A DNA stretch of 64,000 bases from Alphaproteobacteria bacterium. GTDB taxonomy: Bacteria > Pseudomonadota > Alphaproteobacteria > Acetobacterales > Acetobacteraceae. The stretch covers positions 50,609-114,608 of the forward strand of contig JAPLOI010000022.1 in assembly GCA_026400815.1 (NCBI GenBank). The letters are read 5' to 3'. A program made the translations under genes and the position numbers. Shown here in pieces: positions 35,029-45,200 of this stretch; the first letter of the stretch is position 1; each line of letters starts with the position of its first letter. The notes beneath the pieces were generated by a model. That model saw nothing but the letters and a program-made list of their open reading frames with translations, was not told where the DNA came from and ran no database searches.

Positions 35029-35853
35029 ATGCCGGAGACGATGGGCACGGACCCGAACGACAGCCCGCAGCTGCGCTCGCACAGCTATTCCCTGGCGGTG
35101 CAGGACACCGCGTTCCTGCTGCGCGACGAGATGCGCGCGATGCGCTTCGCGCTGGAATACGCCAAGGCCGACCTGCTGCTGCGCGACTGGGGCGTGCGCT
35201 CCACCATCATCGTGTTCGGCAGCGCGCGCGTGGCCTCCCCGGAGCAGCTGGCGGCCGCCGAGCGGGCCAGCCGCACCGAGGCGGACCGGGAGGTTCTGGC
35301 GCGGCTGCGGCGGCAGGCGGCGTGGTATGAGGCGGCGCGTGCCTTCGGGCGCATCGCCTCCGAGCGCGGCGGGGCGCTGGCGCCGCGGGAGCGCTGGCAT
35401 GACAACGTGATCGCCACCGGCGGCGGCGGCGGGATCATGGAGGCGGCGAATCGCGGCGCGCACGAGGCGGGAGCACCAAGCATCGGCTTCAACATCACCC
35501 TGCCGATGGAGCAGCAGCCGAACCGCTACATCACGCCGGAACTGGCCTTCCGCTTCCACTATTTCGCGATGCGCAAGATGCATCTGGCGATGCGGGCCAA
35601 TGCGCTGGTGGTGTTCCCCGGCGGGTTCGGCACCTTCGACGAGCTGTTCGAGATCCTGACCCTGACGCAGACGCACAAGATGCGCCCGGTGCCGATTGTG
35701 CTGTTCGACGAAAGCTACTGGCGGCGGGTGATCAACTTCGAGGCGCTGGCGGAGGAAGGGCTGATCAGCACGGCCGACTTGCGGCTGTTCGACTTCGTGA
35801 GCAGCGCGGAGGAGGCTTGGGCGCTGCTGGAAGCGAAGGGCATAAGGAAGTGA
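35029..35853 (+). CDS. LOG family protein (TIGR00730-like)
   Basis: A 274-residue Rossmann-fold protein with the LOG signature PGGFGTFDELFE near residue 197, preceded by the phosphate-binding GGGGGIMEAANRGA. LOG proteins hydrolyse nucleotide 5'-monophosphates to free bases (cytokinin-activating type) and were formerly annotated as lysine decarboxylases. An N-terminal extension of about 60 residues precedes the core. It is followed at once by hairpin B of a composite repeat. Confidence 0.88.
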   Translation: MPETMGTDPNDSPQLRSHSYSLAVQDTAFLLRDEMRAMRFALEYAKADLLLRDWGVRSTIIVFGSARVASPEQLAAAERASRTEADREVLARLRRQAAWYEAARAFGRIASERGGALAPRERWHDNVIATGGGGGIMEAANRGAHEAGAPSIGFNITLPMEQQPNRYITPELAFRFHYFAMRKMHLAMRANALVVFPGGFGTFDELFEILTLTQTHKMRPVPIVLFDESYWRRVINFEALAEEGLISTADLRLFDFVSSAEEAWALLEAKGIRK

Positions 35854-35854
35854 A

Positions 35855-35975
35855 GGGTTCTTTTTTGAAAAAAAGAACCAAAAAAATTTTCTGACTGGCG
35901 CGCGTGCTTGGCGGTCAATGCGGGTGCCATTAATAAAAGTCTTTTTGCTTCTTTTTCTTCAGAAAAAGAAGAGTC
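35855..35975 (-). repeat. Composite hairpin element, reverse orientation (copy 2)
   Basis: Reading rightward, hairpin B (GGGTTCTTTTTTG/AAAAAAAGAACC, 35855-35877) follows the LOG stop, then a GC-rich spacer and hairpin A (GCTTCTTTTTCTTCAG/AAAAAGAAG, 35947-35970), which ends against the TAA of the leftward small gene. The spacer shares ACTGGCGCGCGTGCT with the copy at 56.1 kb. It separates two convergent genes and probably ends both transcripts. Confidence 0.8.
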
Positions 35976-36227
35976 TTAGTGATCCCTATTGCGCAGCTCG
36001 CCGGCTCGCACGGACGAGATGGCGTTGTTGAGCACCTGGATCACGGCGTCTTCCGACAGGGCGCGGGACAGCATGCCCATGGCGCCGCCGAGTAGGGCGG
36101 AGGCGATGGCGAGTTCGCCGATGTTCTGGCTGGCCATGTATTCGATCGCCTTGTCGACGACCGCGCCAGCGTGGCTGAGGTCGGCGGGGGCGCCGGACTC
36201 GTCGAAGCCGTCGTCGTGCTGGGACAT
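35976..36227 (-). CDS. Small hypothetical protein
   Basis: An 83-residue protein starting MSQHDDGFDESG with AGGAGA ten bases upstream. Its C-terminal half is amphipathic/hydrophobic (ELAIASALLGGAMGMLSRAL), possibly membrane-associated. No family recognised. It follows the Atm1-type ABC exporter gene's region on the opposite flank and shares its strand, being 57 bases downstream of that gene's stop... on the map it lies just left of it only in transcription order reversed, so co-transcription is not established. Confidence 0.5.
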   Translation of the reverse strand: MSQHDDGFDESGAPADLSHAGAVVDKAIEYMASQNIGELAIASALLGGAMGMLSRALSEDAVIQVLNNAISSVRAGELRNRDH

Positions 36228-36283
36228 GGGTCGTTCTCTCCTGTCGTGAAGGCGGTATGCGGCAGGCGGGGCGCGAAGGGAAG

Positions 36284-38146
36284 CTACTTTGCCGGTGCTT
36301 CTTCTGCCTGCTGTTCCGCCTGCATCGCCCACATGTGGGCATAGGTGCCACCAAGTGCCACCAGCTCCGCGTGGCGGCCACGTTCCACCACCCGGCCTTC
36401 GTTCAGCACGATGATCTCGTCCGCATCCACCACGGTGGAAAGGCGGTGGGCGATGGTGAGCGTGGTGCGGGTGCTGGAGACGGCGCGCAGGGCGGCCTGG
36501 ATATCCTGCTCCGTGCGTGTATCGAGCGCGCTGGTGGCTTCGTCCAGGATCAGGATCGGCGGGTCTTTCAGGATGGTGCGGGCGATGGCCACGCGCTGCT
36601 TTTCGCCGCCGGAGAGCTTGAGGCCGCGTTCGCCCACGCGGGTTTCGTAGCCATCCGGCAGGCGCAGGACGAAATCATGCACCTGGGCGAGGCGGGCGGC
36701 GTGCTCGATCTGGTCTTGCGTGGCGCCGGGGCGGCCATAGGCGATGTTGTAGCGGATGGTGTCGTTGAACAGCACCGTGTCCTGCGGGACCACGCCGATG
36801 GCGGCGCGGAGGCTATCCTGCTTGATGTCGCGGATGTCCTGCCCGTCGATCCGGATGGCGCCGTGGGTGACATCATAGAAGCGGAACAGCAGGCGGCTGA
36901 TGGTGGATTTGCCGGCGCCGGTGGGGCCGACGATGGCCAGGCGGCCGCCGGTGGGCACGCGCAGGGTGAGGCCCTTGAGGATCTCGCGTTCCGGCTGGTA
37001 GCCGAAGCGCACATCCTCGAACACCACTTCGCCCTGGCGGCCCCCACCTGGCGACGATGGGGCGGGGGGCGCCAGGGCGGGGGCGCCGGGTTTGTCGGCC
37101 ACTTCCTGGTTCAGCGAAAGCAGGCGGAACAGCTGCTCCATGTCCGTCAGGCCCTGCTTGATCTCGCGATAGACGAAGCCGAGCATGTTGAGCGGCTGGT
37201 AGAGCTGCATCAGGTAGGTGTTCACCAGCACGAACTTGCCCACCGTCATGCTGCCATCGGCCACGCCCTGGGCGGCCATCAGCATCACCAGCGAGAGCCC
37301 CGCGGCGATGATGACGGCCTGGCCGAGGTTGAGGATGTTGAGCGTGACCTGGTTGCGCACGGCGGCGCGCTCGTAATGGGCCCAGGCCTCATCGAAGCGG
37401 CGGGCCTCGTGCGGCTCGTTGCCGAAGTATTTGACGGTTTCGTAGTTCAGCAGGCTGTCGACGGCCTTGGACTGCGCCTCGCTGTCGGTGGCGTTCATGC
37501 GGCGGCGGATGCGCACGCGCACGTTGGAAAACAGCAGGGTGAAGGTGAGGTAGAGGCCGACGGCGACCAGGGTGACACTGGCGAAGCGCCAGTCGAACAC
37601 GTACCAGAGGATGCCGACGACCAGCAGCACTTCGAACAATGTCGGCAGCACGTTGAACACGGCCAGGCGCAGCACCTGCTCGATGCCCACCGTGCCGCGC
37701 TCGATGGAGCGGGAGAGGCCGCCGGTCTGGCGATCCAGGTGGAAGCGCAGGGAGAGGCGGTGCAGGTGCTGGAAGGTTTGCAGCGCGATGCGGCGCACGG
37801 TGCGCTGCTGCACGGCGGCGAAGATGGCATCGCGCATTTCGCCGAAGCCGCTGGCGGCCACGCGCAGCAGGCCGTAGCCGACGATCAGGGCCATCGGCAC
37901 CGCCACGATGGCGGCGGCGCCCCCGGCTGTGGGCACCAGCGCATCGACGGCCCAGCTGTACACCACGGGCACCCAGACCAGGGCGAGCTTGGCGCAGACC
38001 AGGAAGATGGCGGCGACCACCACGCGGAAGCGCGCCACCATGTCGTCGCGCGGCCAGAGATAGGGCAGCAGCGAGCCGATGGTTTGCAGGGCGGAGCGGG
38101 ACTCGCCCGCGGCGAGGGTCAGCTGGGGGCCAGCGGAGCTTTTCAT
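36284..38146 (-). CDS. Atm1-type ABC exporter (fused permease-ATPase)
   Basis: A 620-residue half-transporter with six N-terminal transmembrane helices followed by an ABC ATPase: Walker A GPTGAGKST near residue 407, LSGGEKQR near 510, Walker B ILILDEATSALD near 530. The segment SKAVDSLLNYETVKYFGNE in the permease domain is diagnostic for the Atm1/ABCB7 branch, which exports glutathione-linked sulfur or metal conjugates and confers heavy-metal tolerance in bacteria. It functions as a homodimer in the inner membrane. ATG 38146 has only a weak Shine-Dalgarno. Confidence 0.9.
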   Translation of the reverse strand: MKSSAGPQLTLAAGESRSALQTIGSLLPYLWPRDDMVARFRVVVAAIFLVCAKLALVWVPVVYSWAVDALVPTAGGAAAIVAVPMALIVGYGLLRVAASGFGEMRDAIFAAVQQRTVRRIALQTFQHLHRLSLRFHLDRQTGGLSRSIERGTVGIEQVLRLAVFNVLPTLFEVLLVVGILWYVFDWRFASVTLVAVGLYLTFTLLFSNVRVRIRRRMNATDSEAQSKAVDSLLNYETVKYFGNEPHEARRFDEAWAHYERAAVRNQVTLNILNLGQAVIIAAGLSLVMLMAAQGVADGSMTVGKFVLVNTYLMQLYQPLNMLGFVYREIKQGLTDMEQLFRLLSLNQEVADKPGAPALAPPAPSSPGGGRQGEVVFEDVRFGYQPEREILKGLTLRVPTGGRLAIVGPTGAGKSTISRLLFRFYDVTHGAIRIDGQDIRDIKQDSLRAAIGVVPQDTVLFNDTIRYNIAYGRPGATQDQIEHAARLAQVHDFVLRLPDGYETRVGERGLKLSGGEKQRVAIARTILKDPPILILDEATSALDTRTEQDIQAALRAVSSTRTTLTIAHRLSTVVDADEIIVLNEGRVVERGRHAELVALGGTYAHMWAMQAEQQAEEAPAK

Positions 38147-38226
38147 GTGGCAGGATGTGGCATGGCCGGGCGGGGCTGGAAAGGGACGCTCTGGTGACGC
38201 CTGCCATTCCGCGCTAACGCAGGTGG

Positions 38227-39045
38227 ATGGAAATCCTGCTGCGACGCTTGGCCGAATTGAACTCTGCCGTCCTGCCGGGCGGGCGGGTGCCCTTCCTGCT
38301 GGGGGCGGAGCAGGTGGGCTGGCTTTCCCCCGCGCTGGCCGCGGCGGTGGCGGCGTTCGACGATGTGCAGGCCGGCCCGGCGGGCGTGGTGCTGGCGGCG
38401 CCGGCGGCGCTGCCGGGGATTGCGCAGGCGCTGTCGGCGCGTGGGCTGATGCGCTGGCGGCGGGAAGCATTCGATGTGCGGGCCACGCCGGACGGGCCGG
38501 CGCTTTCCACCATCGACCGCGGTGCCCTGCCGGCCTTCGGGATCGAGGCGCAGGGCATTCACCTGGATGGGCTGGTGGTGCGGGCGGACGGGCTGCACAT
38601 CTGGATCGGCAAGCGGGCGGCGAACAAGGCGCTCGACCCCGGCAAGCTGGACCATATCGTGGCGGGCGGCATGCCGGCCGGGCACACGCGGGAGGAAACG
38701 CTGGTGAAGGAGGCGGAGGAGGAGGCGGCGATGCCGGCCGAGCTCGCGCGCCGCGCCGTGCGCACCGGGGTGCTGCGCTATGCGATGGAGCGGCCGGAGG
38801 GGCTGCGCCGCGACCTGCTTCATTGCTACGAGGTGGAGCTGCCCGAACGCTTCACCCCCACCCCGCGCGATGGCGAGGTGGAGAGCTTTTCCCTGTGGCC
38901 GCTGGCACGCGTGGCGGACGCGCTGCGTGCCGGCGGCGAGGCCTTCAAGTTCAACGTGGTGGCGGTGCTGGCCGCCCTGCTGGTGCGCCACGGGATGTTC
39001 AGCCCGCACGAGGCGGCGCGGATTTCGGCGGCACTGCCACGGTAG
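38227..39045 (+). CDS. DUF4743-Nudix hydrolase with an altered Nudix box
   Basis: A 272-residue protein. The N-terminal 120 residues match the DUF4743 domain that accompanies thiamine-pyrophosphatase-like Nudix enzymes (Tnr3-like). The Nudix box is GGMPAGHTREETLVKEAEEEAAM: the catalytic KEAEEE core is kept, but the early Glu of GX5E is His and the EExG glycine is Ala, so activity may be altered. Its TAG abuts the TAG of the convergent PRC-barrel gene with no base between. A role in diphosphate-cofactor cleanup is inferred from family. Confidence 0.82.
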   Translation: MEILLRRLAELNSAVLPGGRVPFLLGAEQVGWLSPALAAAVAAFDDVQAGPAGVVLAAPAALPGIAQALSARGLMRWRREAFDVRATPDGPALSTIDRGALPAFGIEAQGIHLDGLVVRADGLHIWIGKRAANKALDPGKLDHIVAGGMPAGHTREETLVKEAEEEAAMPAELARRAVRTGVLRYAMERPEGLRRDLLHCYEVELPERFTPTPRDGEVESFSLWPLARVADALRAGGEAFKFNVVAVLAALLVRHGMFSPHEAARISAALPR

Positions 39046-39543
39046 CTACATCATGTAGGGGATGCCGTAGTAGTCGTGCACCGCCTGGCCATAGCCGGGG
39101 CGGGACCAGACGTCGTCGTCGCGCCCGTAGTTCGGCGCGCCTTCCAGCTGCTCCTTGTTGAGGTCGACCACGTAGCCGCCGCGTGAGGTGTCGTAGGTGA
39201 GGGTGCCCCAGGGCAGCGGGTGGTAGCGCTCGCCGATGCTCAGGAAGCCGCCAAAGCTCATCACCGCATAGGCGACGCGGCCGGCGGTCTTGTCGATCAT
39301 CAGGCCGTGGATGGAGCCGAGGGTCTCGCCGCCGCGATTGTACACCGCCGTGCCGATGACCTTCTCGGCGGAGATCAGGCGGCCGGTTTCGTCCACCTCC
39401 AGGTCTTCGCCCGCGTCCCCTCCGGTGCTGGCCATGTCGGCGCGCAGGCTGGCGCTGCCAAGCCCTGGCCGGGACATGCCGACGCCGGTGCCGGCGAGGT
39501 CGGAATCGAGACTGGTGCTGCCGTTGCCGCGTGTGCCGGACAT
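39046..39543 (-). CDS. PRC-barrel domain protein
   Basis: A 165-residue protein. The first 45 residues are Gly/Ser-rich and disordered. A PRC-barrel follows (LISAEKVIGTAVYNRGGETLGSIHGLMIDKTAGRVAYAVMSFGG), with a Tyr/Asp-rich tail. PRC barrels bind RNA or protein partners and in photosynthetic relatives form part of the reaction centre H subunit; stand-alone forms like this are widespread in Alphaproteobacteria with unknown role. AGGAG lies seven bases before ATG 39543. Confidence 0.85.
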   Translation of the reverse strand: MSGTRGNGSTSLDSDLAGTGVGMSRPGLGSASLRADMASTGGDAGEDLEVDETGRLISAEKVIGTAVYNRGGETLGSIHGLMIDKTAGRVAYAVMSFGGFLSIGERYHPLPWGTLTYDTSRGGYVVDLNKEQLEGAPNYGRDDDVWSRPGYGQAVHDYYGIPYMM

Positions 39544-39636
39544 GATGTGCTCCTGCGATAGCTGTGCAGGCGCAAGCGCTGGGCACCCCAGCCGGTTCCC
39601 GCGCGCGGCAACCGCACCCTTCGCAGGGGCAGATGC

Positions 39637-39744
39637 CTAGAGCGATAGCCGACCTGATAGGCGGTCGGCCAACGCTCTAGCTCTTTGTTTGAGCGAGCAA
39701 CTTGAGCCGATCGGATGATTCCACCTGGTCGGCTGTTGCTCTAG
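39637..39744. repeat. Two adjacent CTAGAGC-type imperfect hairpins
   Basis: Hairpin 1 (39637-39680) has CTAGAGCGATAGCCGACC opposite GGTCGGCCAACGCTCTAG, 18-bp arms with three mismatches. Hairpin 2 (about 39694-39744) pairs GAGCAACTTGAGCCGA with TCGGCTGTTGCTC around a GATGATTCCACC loop and ends CTAG. This CTAGAGC/GATGATTCCACC pattern is seen in many alphaproteobacterial intergenic regions. The last TAG is the stop codon of the leftward glycosyltransferase. Confidence 0.7.
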
Positions 39745-40967
39745 ATCTTCTGGCCGGTCAGTTCGTGGATCCGCTTGGCGTAGGCGGCCAGGTGCAGCTT
39801 CATGTCCAGGTGCTTCTCGGCGTAGCGCCGCGCCCCGGTGCGCAGCTTGGTGGCGAGCTTGCGGTTCTCCAGCAGCGCCAGGACCGTATCGGCCAGCTTC
39901 CCGGCGTCGAGGCAGGGGGTGATCAGGCCGGTGCGGCCTTCAGTGATGAACTCGCGCACCGAGTCTACGTCCGCGCCTACCACGGCGCAGCCGGTGGCCA
40001 GTGCCTCGCGCAGGGACCAGGAGGCGACGAAGGGGTAGGTGAGATAGACATGCGCGTCGGAGCGCTGCAGCAGGCTGAGATAGGTGGAGTAGTTCACCTG
40101 CCCGGGCATCAGCAGGCGGGCCGGGTCGTATTTGCCGGCGATTTCCTTCAGGTAGTGCTTGCGCCAGCTGCCGGTGGGGCAGCGCGCGCCGTAGCTGACA
40201 TCGTCGCCGCCGACCATGACCACCTTGAGGTCCGGCCGCGCGCGCATCAGCGCCGGCAGCGCCCGGATCATAGTGTGGGCGCCGCGATACGGCTCCAGGT
40301 TGCGGGCCACGTAGGTGACCAGCGTTTCCTGCGGCGCCACGGTGAACGTGCCGAGGGTCAGCGGGCGGGTGCGGGCGGTGGGGTCTGGCTTGCAGAGATC
40401 GAGCTGCGCGCCTTCCGTCAGCAGGGAGATGCCCGGGCGCATATGCTCGGGATAGAGGCTGAGCTGCCATTCCGTGGGCGTCTGCCCGGCCTTGCCCAGG
40501 CCGTAGGCGAGGTGGTTGACGGTGTTCATGGCCCGGATGCGCGGCCGCTGGGCGGGGTCCAGCGGGAACTCCGGGTCGAAGTTCACGTCGATGCCCTGGG
40601 ACCAATAGTAGAACTCGAAGTAGCCGAGCAGGGGCACATCCGGGAACACGTCGGGGATGTTCAGCAGCTCGCCCCAGCCGTGGTGGCCGATGACGATGTC
40701 TGGCGTGAAGCCCAGCTTCTTCAGGTTGGTGGCGGCGGCGGCCACTTTTTCGGCCCGGCGCACCGCGCGGTCCAGGTCCTGGGCGGCGGGGTGGATGTAT
40801 TCCGGCGTGCCGGGCTCCGGCTTGTAGAGCACGCGGCGCACGCCGGGGATGGTGTTGTCGTTGGCTTCCGAGATGAACACGATGTCGTGACCACCGCGGT
40901 CCAGCAGGTGCATGATGAGATGCTGGTACTGCGCCGGAAAATTCTGGTGGATGAAGAGGAACTTCAT
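39741..40967 (-). CDS. Glycosyltransferase family 4
   Basis: A 408-residue GT-B-fold glycosyltransferase. The N-terminal acceptor domain starts MKFLFIHQNFPAQYQHL, a sequence typical of a bacterial GT4 group with a DUF-like N-domain. The C-terminal donor domain has RNLEPYRGAHTMIRALP, the strand VVMVGGDDVSYG and the EX7E-like SWSLREALATGCAVVGADVDSVREFI. It transfers a sugar from a nucleotide donor to a surface polysaccharide or glycan. It is the last gene of the leftward secretion/glycosylation cluster; its stop lies in a CTAGAGC repeat. Confidence 0.88.
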   Translation of the reverse strand: MKFLFIHQNFPAQYQHLIMHLLDRGGHDIVFISEANDNTIPGVRRVLYKPEPGTPEYIHPAAQDLDRAVRRAEKVAAAATNLKKLGFTPDIVIGHHGWGELLNIPDVFPDVPLLGYFEFYYWSQGIDVNFDPEFPLDPAQRPRIRAMNTVNHLAYGLGKAGQTPTEWQLSLYPEHMRPGISLLTEGAQLDLCKPDPTARTRPLTLGTFTVAPQETLVTYVARNLEPYRGAHTMIRALPALMRARPDLKVVMVGGDDVSYGARCPTGSWRKHYLKEIAGKYDPARLLMPGQVNYSTYLSLLQRSDAHVYLTYPFVASWSLREALATGCAVVGADVDSVREFITEGRTGLITPCLDAGKLADTVLALLENRKLATKLRTGARRYAEKHLDMKLHLAAYAKRIHELTGQKI

Positions 40968-41085
40968 GGCCGCGCCCCGGGGGTGCCCCAGGCCGGGGCG
41001 CCCATAGCCTCACGGCCCCGGGCCGCCGGCCCGGGGCGCATCAACGACCGCGGCATGGCGAAGCGCGCCGTGCCGGAGGTATCGC

Positions 41086-42165
41086 TCAGCGGCGGCGCGG
41101 CGCCGGCTTGGCGGGGGCCTTCGGAGCCGGCTTGGCCGCAGCCTTCGGGGCAGGCTTCGCGGCGGCCTTGGGCTTGGGTTCGGCGGCCGGGGCCGGGGCT
41201 GCGGCGGCAGGGGCGGTGCGGGCCGGGGCGGCAGGAGCCGCCGGAGCCGGGGCCTGGCCGCGGCGGCGCAGATGGATCTGGAAGGATTCCAGCGGCGACA
41301 GGCTTTCGGATCCGCAGGCAGCACCCGCGGCCACCGGGCCGGCCTGGGTACCGTCGGTGAAGCTGGCGGAATAGGTGCACTCCCAATCCCGCGCCGCATC
41401 GCCGCGCAGGCGCAGGCGCAGGCCCAGCACCGGCAGCGCCATGCCACGGCTGCCGCAGAACTCGCCGCCTTCCACCCAGGGGGAAAGCCAGCCGCGGCCC
41501 AGCACCGCCTGGTATTCGATGTCCGACGGCGCGACATCCGTTGTCGGCGCGATCGCAAAACCTTCGATCCAGCGCTTGCTGCCGACCTCGCCCAGGCGAT
41601 CCTGGATGAGCGCGCCGACATCGCCGAGGCCCTGGATATGGGCCACCATGTCCATCACCCGCGGGCCGCCCTGCGGCGCGGCGGCGGCGGCGGCTGCCAC
41701 ATGGGCATCGCCCTGCGCGGGGGCCATGCCGGGCGGCGCGACGCGGGCGGCGGTGGCGCGCGGCGGCGCGCGATCCAGCAGCTTCACCACCTGGATGTTG
41801 GGCGCCGATTCCTGGTGCGCGGGGTCTTGATAGACCGTGACCAGCACATGGGCCGGGCCCTGGTGCACGCGCACAAGGGCGGCATCCCCGAAACCGGAGA
41901 GCCAGCCATCGTCGCGGAAGGTGGTGATCTCCACCTGCTCCGGCCGGCTGTCCACGCCTGGTGCGGGCGAGAGGCGCACGCCCGGCATGCCGCTGCGCAG
42001 GTCGGCGTTCGGTGCCGGCTTGTTGACGATACAATACAAGCCGGTCTCCAGGCGCATCAGGTTGCCGGAGACGCGCAGCTCAACCACCCGGTTCCCGGCA
42101 GTGCCGGCCTGGCGGCCGGCCGCGTTTTGCGGGGCGGTCTGGGATGCAACGGCGGCGTCTGACAT
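41086..42165 (-). CDS. Hypothetical protein with ChW-like repeats and Lys/Ala/Pro tail
   Basis: A 359-residue protein with no signal peptide. Residues about 215-297 contain two segments patterned like clostridial hydrophobic-W repeats: IEYQAVLGRGWLSPWVEG..FCGSRGMALPVLGLRLRL, and WECTYSASFTDGT..AGAACGSESLSPLESFQIHL. The last 60 residues are (K/A)PAPKAA-type repeats ending PRRR. An N-terminal 130-residue domain is unrecognised. It sits between two glycosyltransferases in a type I secretion cluster, so it could be a secreted or cell-surface glycan-binding protein. The ChW reading is by eye and unusual for a Gram-negative. Confidence 0.5.
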   Translation of the reverse strand: MSDAAVASQTAPQNAAGRQAGTAGNRVVELRVSGNLMRLETGLYCIVNKPAPNADLRSGMPGVRLSPAPGVDSRPEQVEITTFRDDGWLSGFGDAALVRVHQGPAHVLVTVYQDPAHQESAPNIQVVKLLDRAPPRATAARVAPPGMAPAQGDAHVAAAAAAAPQGGPRVMDMVAHIQGLGDVGALIQDRLGEVGSKRWIEGFAIAPTTDVAPSDIEYQAVLGRGWLSPWVEGGEFCGSRGMALPVLGLRLRLRGDAARDWECTYSASFTDGTQAGPVAAGAACGSESLSPLESFQIHLRRRGQAPAPAAPAAPARTAPAAAAPAPAAEPKPKAAAKPAPKAAAKPAPKAPAKPAPRRR

Positions 42166-42267
42166 CAGGATCTCACTTCTCGAACGGACGGTCGGGCAGG
42201 CGCGTTAGCGTTTGGTAGGTGGATTCCCTCACCCACCGTTGGACGCAAGGTAGCATACATTGCGCGG

Positions 42268-45200
42268 TCACGGTTCCACGGCAAGCAACGCATTGTTGAT
42301 CGCTGCCGCAGGCAGGCCCAGAGGTAATATCCACCCGTGGCCGGAGGCGCGGACGCGCTCGGCCTGGGCTCCGATATCGAACACCGCGGTGCGCAGCCCG
42401 GCACGCCAGGCAACGCCAAGGGTGAAGCACCACGTTTCCGGCCAAAGCGATGGCAGGAACGCCAGATGCGGCCGATGGGCACGAACAAGCGCCTCGCCAT
42501 CGCCTTCGCGGTAACCGCCTGTCACCAGCACGCGCCCGGTATCCAGCAGCCGGCGGTCGTCACGGGTATGTCCCACGATGGTAAACTGGATCTTAAGGTT
42601 GCGTACCCGCGCGTCTCGCGCGCACGCCAGGATAACATCGTAGCCTTTTTCGGTGCCGATCCCGCCGATGATCGCCACGCGCCGTACCTCCCCTTCCAGC
42701 ACGGCCGGGCGCGGCAGGCCGCGCGCGGCGGCCAGCGCCGCGGCGTCGTCTTCCAGAGCCACTACCTCGGGCGTGAGGCCCGGGAAGTGGCGGCGCATCC
42801 GCGCGGCGGTGTCGGCCGAGGGCGCCACCACGCGGCGTGCGCGGGCCAGGTCGGCGGCGGAACGGGCGCGCAAAGCGGCGGTGGGCAATGCCTCCTCTAG
42901 CACGCGCCCCGCATCGGCCACGCAGGCATCACATTCGCGTGCGTCCTCGGGCTCGCCGCAATAGCGCCGTTCCGGGCCCAGAAGGGTGACGCGCGGGCAG
43001 AACCAGGCGTAGTCGTGCAGGTGCACCTCCTCCGGCACGCCCAGCAGGCCGGCGAGGCCCAGCAGCGCGTGGTCGTGGCCCAGCAGGTGGTGCACCTCCA
43101 GCAGCGCCGGCTTGTCGGGGCGCAGCAGCTGCGCCAGGGCCGGGAGCTCCTCCGGCAGGGCGAAGACGAGGTTGGGATAGGGCGGGCCGCCGGCCTCCTC
43201 CACCCGCACCAGGCCGGGCCGCGCGGTGGGGCCGGTGGTGGAGGCGCGCATCCGGTCCGTGACCGGGCGCAGCAGGATGGCCCGCCGCCCTTCGGCCTGC
43301 AGTGCCTCGCAGCGGGCGCGCACCACGCGCTCCACCCCGCCGCCGCTGTCATGCGTGACCAGCACCACCGCTTGGCCCGCGCCCTTGCGCCGCGCTGCCT
43401 GCCAGCGGGCGGCATCCAGGCGGCGGCGGGCCTCGGCCAGCGGGTCGGCGGCCTGGAAGGCGGCGATCAGCGCGGCGTAGCCGGGATGCAGCCGTTCCAG
43501 CACGGCCAGGTTGCGCGCCACCAGCGGCGAGGTGGCCGCACCGAAGGATTGCCCGCCCTCATGCGCCACGAACACGCCGGGCACGCCGACATGGCGCCAG
43601 CCGAGGTGGCGGGCGCGCAGGCACAAATCGTTTTCCTCGCCATAGCCCTGGGCGAAGCTGTCCTCACGGAACAGACCGGTGGCGGCCAGGCATTCGCGAC
43701 GGATGTACATGCAGAAGCCCACGGCGGTGGGGATCTCCACCGCCACGCCTGGGTTGGCGCGCGCGGCGAGCTTCGCCAGCCGGGCCAGTGCCGTGCCCTG
43801 CGGCGGCGGGTTGGTGCGCGTGATGTCGGGGTAGCTGAGGATGGTCGCGTCGTTCGACAGCGGCGTGGCCGTGCCGATGTCCCCGGCCGCGTGCACCGAA
43901 GCGCGCAGCCCCTCGACCCAGCCCGGCGCGGGGATGGCGTCGCTGTTCAGCAGCATCAGGTCCGCACCCGGTGCCAGGCGCGCGGCGAGCCGCAGCCCGG
44001 CATTGGCGCTGGCGGGAAAGCCGCGATTGGTGGGCTGGCGCAGCAGCCGGATGTGGCCCGCCTGGGACATTTCGTCCAGCAGCGCAGCCAGCGCGGGTTC
44101 GGGCGTTGCGTCATCCACCACCACCACCAGCGTGCCGGAAGGGGCGGTGGCGCGCACCGCCTCCAGGCAGCGGCGGGTGACAGCGATGCCGCGATAGGCC
44201 GGCACCACCACGGCCACGGCGCGGCCAGGGGCGGCCTTCGCCCGCGCTGGCGGGCCGCGCAGCGCGGCGTTGGTGGCGGCGTGGGCCAGCGGTTCGTCCG
44301 CCCCGGAGGGCGCGCCACGCAGCGGGAAGCGGCGGGCCACCGCCTGCGCAATCGCCACGGCCGCGCGGGTTTCGGCGCCGGGGTCCAGCGGGCTGCCGGG
44401 CAGGTCGCGGCCATCCGGCCCGGTGACGCGCAGCGGCGGCGCCAGGGCGGCGAGCCGCGCCGCGGAGATTTGGAAACGCCGCGGCCGTGCCAGGGCACCG
44501 CCGGCGGTGATCGCGGTATCATCGGCCACCAGCGCGATCCGCACCTGCACGTCGGCGGAAATCACGGATAGCGCGGGATCGGCCTCGGGGTTGCCGGGGT
44601 GCCAGGCCCAGCCTTCCAGCCCGCCATCGCGCGCCGTGACCACGCCTTCCACCCGCCGGGCACGCCGCAGGTCGATCGGGCTGCCGAGGCAGGCCCGCCC
44701 GCCGATCGCAACCTCCAGCCGCGCCGCGCCGGGCGGGACCACATCGGGCGCCCAGTCTTGCCCATCAAGCCTGAATTCCGCCCGCCCACCGGCGGCCGAG
44801 GCCGCCCAGGCGCTGCCATCCGGCGCCACGCCGCACCAGCCCGGCGCACCCACGCGCTGGGCCACCCCGCGCGCCAGCGCCGCCAGTTCCGGCCCCGGCG
44901 CCACCAGGTGGCCAGAGAGCATGGCGCCCAGCGCCGCGCCGGCCCCGGTGCCGTCGCCGGACGCCAGCCGCGCGGCGGAGAGCAGCAGCAAGGCCTCGCG
45001 CGAATCCACCCGTGCCGCCACCGGCTCCAGCACCGCCCGGGCCCCTTCGGCATCGCCCTGGCGCAGCCGTGCGCCGGCCAATGCCAGCGCCGCGGCGGGG
45101 TCGTCTGGTGCCAAACGCCAGGCGCGTTCCATCCAGAAAACGGCGCGCGGCAGGTCACCTTCCTGCAGGGCGGCCTGGCCTTCGCGCCACGCCTCGCTGG

